7,974 nt of DNA. It comes from an uncultured Candidatus Melainabacteria bacterium (GTDB lineage: Bacteria; Cyanobacteriota; Vampirovibrionia; LMEP-6097). The stretch lies in the NCBI GenBank assembly GCA_937927525.1, contig CALBDR010000089.1, forward strand, positions 1 through 7,974. The letters run 5' to 3'. Below, one piece after another: positions 6,913 through 7,974 of the stretch; position 1 is the stretch's first letter, and the number at the start of each line of letters is the position of its first letter. A model generated the notes under the pieces. The model saw nothing but the letters and a program-made list of their open reading frames with translations, did no database searches and had not been told where the DNA came from. A program made the position numbers and the translations under genes.

Positions 6913-7110
6913 TTATACTAATTTATGCTCAAAAATTTCTTTAATCGCTTTTTTTACAGCTGGATCTGGTGAAGGATTTTCTTTATCCTCTTCCTTAATT
7001 CTCTTAGCTACACCAGCAATTTCTTTAGCTACTTCATAGATATTTTCTTCACTATCTGTGATTTCACTAAGTAAATGATTTACAATTTGAGAGTCATCTG
7101 CAGTAGACAT
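6913..7110 (-). CDS. rpoZ: Probable RNA polymerase omega subunit, short and divergent
   Basis: This 65-aa acidic/lysine-rich protein is tentatively the omega subunit, which helps assembly and stability of RNA polymerase by clamping the beta' subunit. Two patches support this. Residues 23-38 (NIYEVAKEIAGVAKRI) fit the omega helix that usually reads like N-R-[YF]-x-L-V-x-x-A-A-x-R-A-R-x-[IL]. Residues 51-65 (AVKKAIKEIFEHKLV) fit the conserved A-[LI]-x-E-I-x-x-G-K-[IL] ending, except that His replaces the usual Gly. Position directly before coaBC matches the widespread rpoZ-coaBC gene order. The protein ends right after the conserved core, without the tail seen in E. coli omega. The ATG start is 8 bp after an extended -10 box. 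Without an alignment, an unrelated small helical protein cannot be ruled out. Confidence 0.6.
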   Translation of the reverse strand: MSTADDSQIVNHLLSEITDSEENIYEVAKEIAGVAKRIKEEDKENPSPDPAVKKAIKEIFEHKLV

Positions 7111-7198
7111 AGACTTTTATTTTAGCATAAAGAGCATTTGGGGATGTTTTGAAAGTTTCAGAACAAGGCTTGCTAATTCTAAAGAAATGCAGTTTACA
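7111..7198. other. Intergenic region between adk and rpoZ
   Basis: This 88-bp spacer contains the rpoZ promoter next to the start codon. No strong terminator hairpin with a T-run is visible after the adk stop, so readthrough from adk into rpoZ remains possible. Confidence 0.6.
7119..7127 (-). promoter_or_regulatory. Extended -10 box of rpoZ
   Basis: The minus strand reads TGCTAAAAT (TGN plus TAAAAT, one mismatch to TATAAT), ending 8 bp before the ATG. The surrounding 12 bp ATGCTAAAATAA (7117-7128) is identical to the sequence before adk. No clear -35 hexamer is seen. It probably drives the rpoZ-coaBC-der-ClC-permease run, with almost no 5' leader. Confidence 0.5.
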
Positions 7199-7864
7199 CT
7201 ACTTACGAGCTACAGCTTTTAACTTTGAAGTGATAGCTTCATAAACCATTCCAGGTGCTTCATCAGCTTCAATATTGATAAATTCACCTTTATCACCACT
7301 ACCATAGAATCCTTTAAGTGGTGTACCAGTTTCAGATTCATATGAGTTGATTCTTTTTTCGATAGTCTCTGGATTGTCATCTTTTCTTTGATAAAGATCA
7401 GAACCACATAAGTCACATTTACCTTCTACTTTAGGTGGGTTAAATGCGATATGGAACATACCTTTACAACCAGGTTTATTAGTGCCAGTACATAATCTTC
7501 TGCCACTTAATCTTTCTACTAAGTTTTCTTTGTTCACTTCTAATGAAAAGATGTAGTGAAGGTTAGTAACTGAATTTAAAAATTCAGCTTGTTCTTTTGT
7601 ACGTGGATAACCATCAAGAACAAATCTTTTAGTTCTATCAAGTTTATTTTTAACAATTTCATTTACGATATCATCGCTTACTAGGTTTCCAGCTTCAACT
7701 ATAGATTTAACTTTATTGCCGAGTTCAGAGCCACTTTTAATTTCTGATCTGATAAGATCACCAGTGCTTATATGCTCTAAACCAAATTCTTCTGAAAGCT
7801 TGGCGCACTGAGTTCCTTTTCCTGCTCCAGCTGGTCCTATGAATAAAATTCTTAACTCACTCAC
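7199..7864 (-). CDS. adk: Adenylate kinase with zinc-finger-like lid
   Basis: Adenylate kinase interconverts ATP + AMP and 2 ADP in the cytosol and balances the adenylate pool. The 221-aa length fits the long-lid bacterial type. Motifs: P-loop GPAGAGKGT (10-18), AMP-binding STGDLIRS (33-40), the signature FVLDGYPRT (81-89), lid entry GRRLC (121-125), FNPPKVEGKCDLCG (141-154), and RKDDNPETIEKR (160-171). Four lid cysteines (125, 133, 150, 153) probably bind a metal. The first pair is CX7C (CTGTNKPGC) rather than the usual CX2C, a 5-residue insertion. The start is GTG at 7864: an in-frame TAA lies five codons upstream, and no other start suits, since the P-loop begins at residue 10. There is no Shine-Dalgarno site, and an extended -10 box ends 9 bp upstream. 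The gene is separated from the secY/ribosomal-protein cluster where adk often sits. Confidence 0.96.
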   Translation of the reverse strand: MSELRILFIGPAGAGKGTQCAKLSEEFGLEHISTGDLIRSEIKSGSELGNKVKSIVEAGNLVSDDIVNEIVKNKLDRTKRFVLDGYPRTKEQAEFLNSVTNLHYIFSLEVNKENLVERLSGRRLCTGTNKPGCKGMFHIAFNPPKVEGKCDLCGSDLYQRKDDNPETIEKRINSYESETGTPLKGFYGSGDKGEFINIEADEAPGMVYEAITSKLKAVARK

Positions 7865-7873
7865 GATGATGTT

Positions 7874-7882
7874 ATTTTAGCA
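7874..7882 (-). promoter_or_regulatory. Extended -10 box of adk
   Basis: The minus strand reads TGCTAAAAT, ending 9 bp before the GTG start. It lies within ATGCTAAAATAA (7872-7883), repeated exactly before rpoZ. The expected transcription start falls within about 3 bp of the GTG, so the mRNA would be leaderless or nearly so. A -35 element is weak or absent. Confidence 0.5.
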
Positions 7883-7927
7883 TGGTTAGTTTAGGATACT
7901 TGATGCACTCATATGATAATCAAAAAC

Positions 7928-7970
7928 TGCCCCCTAAAAATGCATATTGAGGAAAAATGACCCCTAAAAA
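7928..7970 (+). repeat. Two 13-bp direct repeats, 30-bp period; possible IS21-type element end
   Basis: TGCCCCCTAAAAA (7928-7940) and TGACCCCTAAAAA (7958-7970) match at 12 of 13 positions and start exactly 30 bp apart, in the sparse region upstream of adk. IS21-family insertion sequences begin with TG and carry several such terminal repeats, often in the form GGGGGTCA-TTTTT on the other strand. The window ends 4 bp later, so no transposase can be checked. If it is an element end, the element would extend to the right, with its tip at 7928. Tandem binding sites for a regulator are an alternative. Confidence 0.4.
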
Positions 7971-7974
7971 CCCT

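Noticed and set aside
7219..7416. Minus-strand open frame inside adk in another frame
   Set aside because: It overlaps the adk lid and C-terminus, which have clear family motifs; it is a shadow frame.
7928..7974. CRISPR array start
   Set aside because: Repeats are only 13 bp with a 17-bp gap and just two copies; too short for CRISPR repeats and spacers.
1..7974. Reassigned TGA (code 4 or 25)
   Set aside because: Six genes are full length in the standard code, with no internal TGA and with TGG at checked Trp positions in der and the ClC gene; the TAA in the KAP gene would not be explained either.

Overview
The window is a compact, AT-rich bacterial segment. Every supported gene is on the minus strand, so transcription runs from high to low coordinates. 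Order from the right edge: adenylate kinase (adk), a very short probable RNA polymerase omega subunit (rpoZ), bifunctional CoaBC, the two-GTPase ribosome assembly factor Der, a ClC-type chloride channel/transporter with a CBS pair, a DppB/OppB-type ABC permease, and a decayed KAP-family P-loop NTPase that runs off the left edge. No tRNA, rRNA or CRISPR array was seen, and no plus-strand gene is convincing.

The taxon cannot be fixed from the sequence. The genes are typical of a free-living or host-associated bacterium with low GC. Shine-Dalgarno sites are poor, GTG starts occur (adk, ClC), and the six intact genes stop only at TAA or TAG. These traits suggest an uncultured AT-rich lineage, possibly on the Melainabacteria side of Cyanobacteria, but that is a weak guess. 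The genetic code looks standard: the intact genes are full length without internal TGA and use TGG for Trp.

Layout: adk has its own extended -10 box just upstream of its start. After 88 bp a second copy of the same 12-bp promoter string precedes rpoZ. From rpoZ onward the genes are packed tightly: 21 bp to coaBC, a 32-bp coaBC/der overlap, 13 bp to the ClC gene, and a 1-bp stop/start overlap (TAATG) into the permease. This looks like one operon of core functions (nucleotide balance, transcription, coenzyme A synthesis, ribosome assembly) with two membrane transport genes at its end. A 160-bp gap then carries the promoter of the KAP gene.

Most notable: (1) the KAP NTPase gene keeps one reading frame over about 1.3 kb but is broken by an in-frame TAA and an in-frame TGA, the latter near a position I recall as often Trp, and it appears to lack a segment after Walker A; (2) -10 boxes sit only 8-9 bp before the start codons of adk, rpoZ and the KAP gene, implying leaderless mRNAs; (3) two near-identical 13-bp repeats exactly 30 bp apart at the right edge resemble the end of an IS21-type insertion sequence; (4) the Adk zinc lid has an enlarged CX7C knuckle; (5) the ABC permease has no partner genes nearby.
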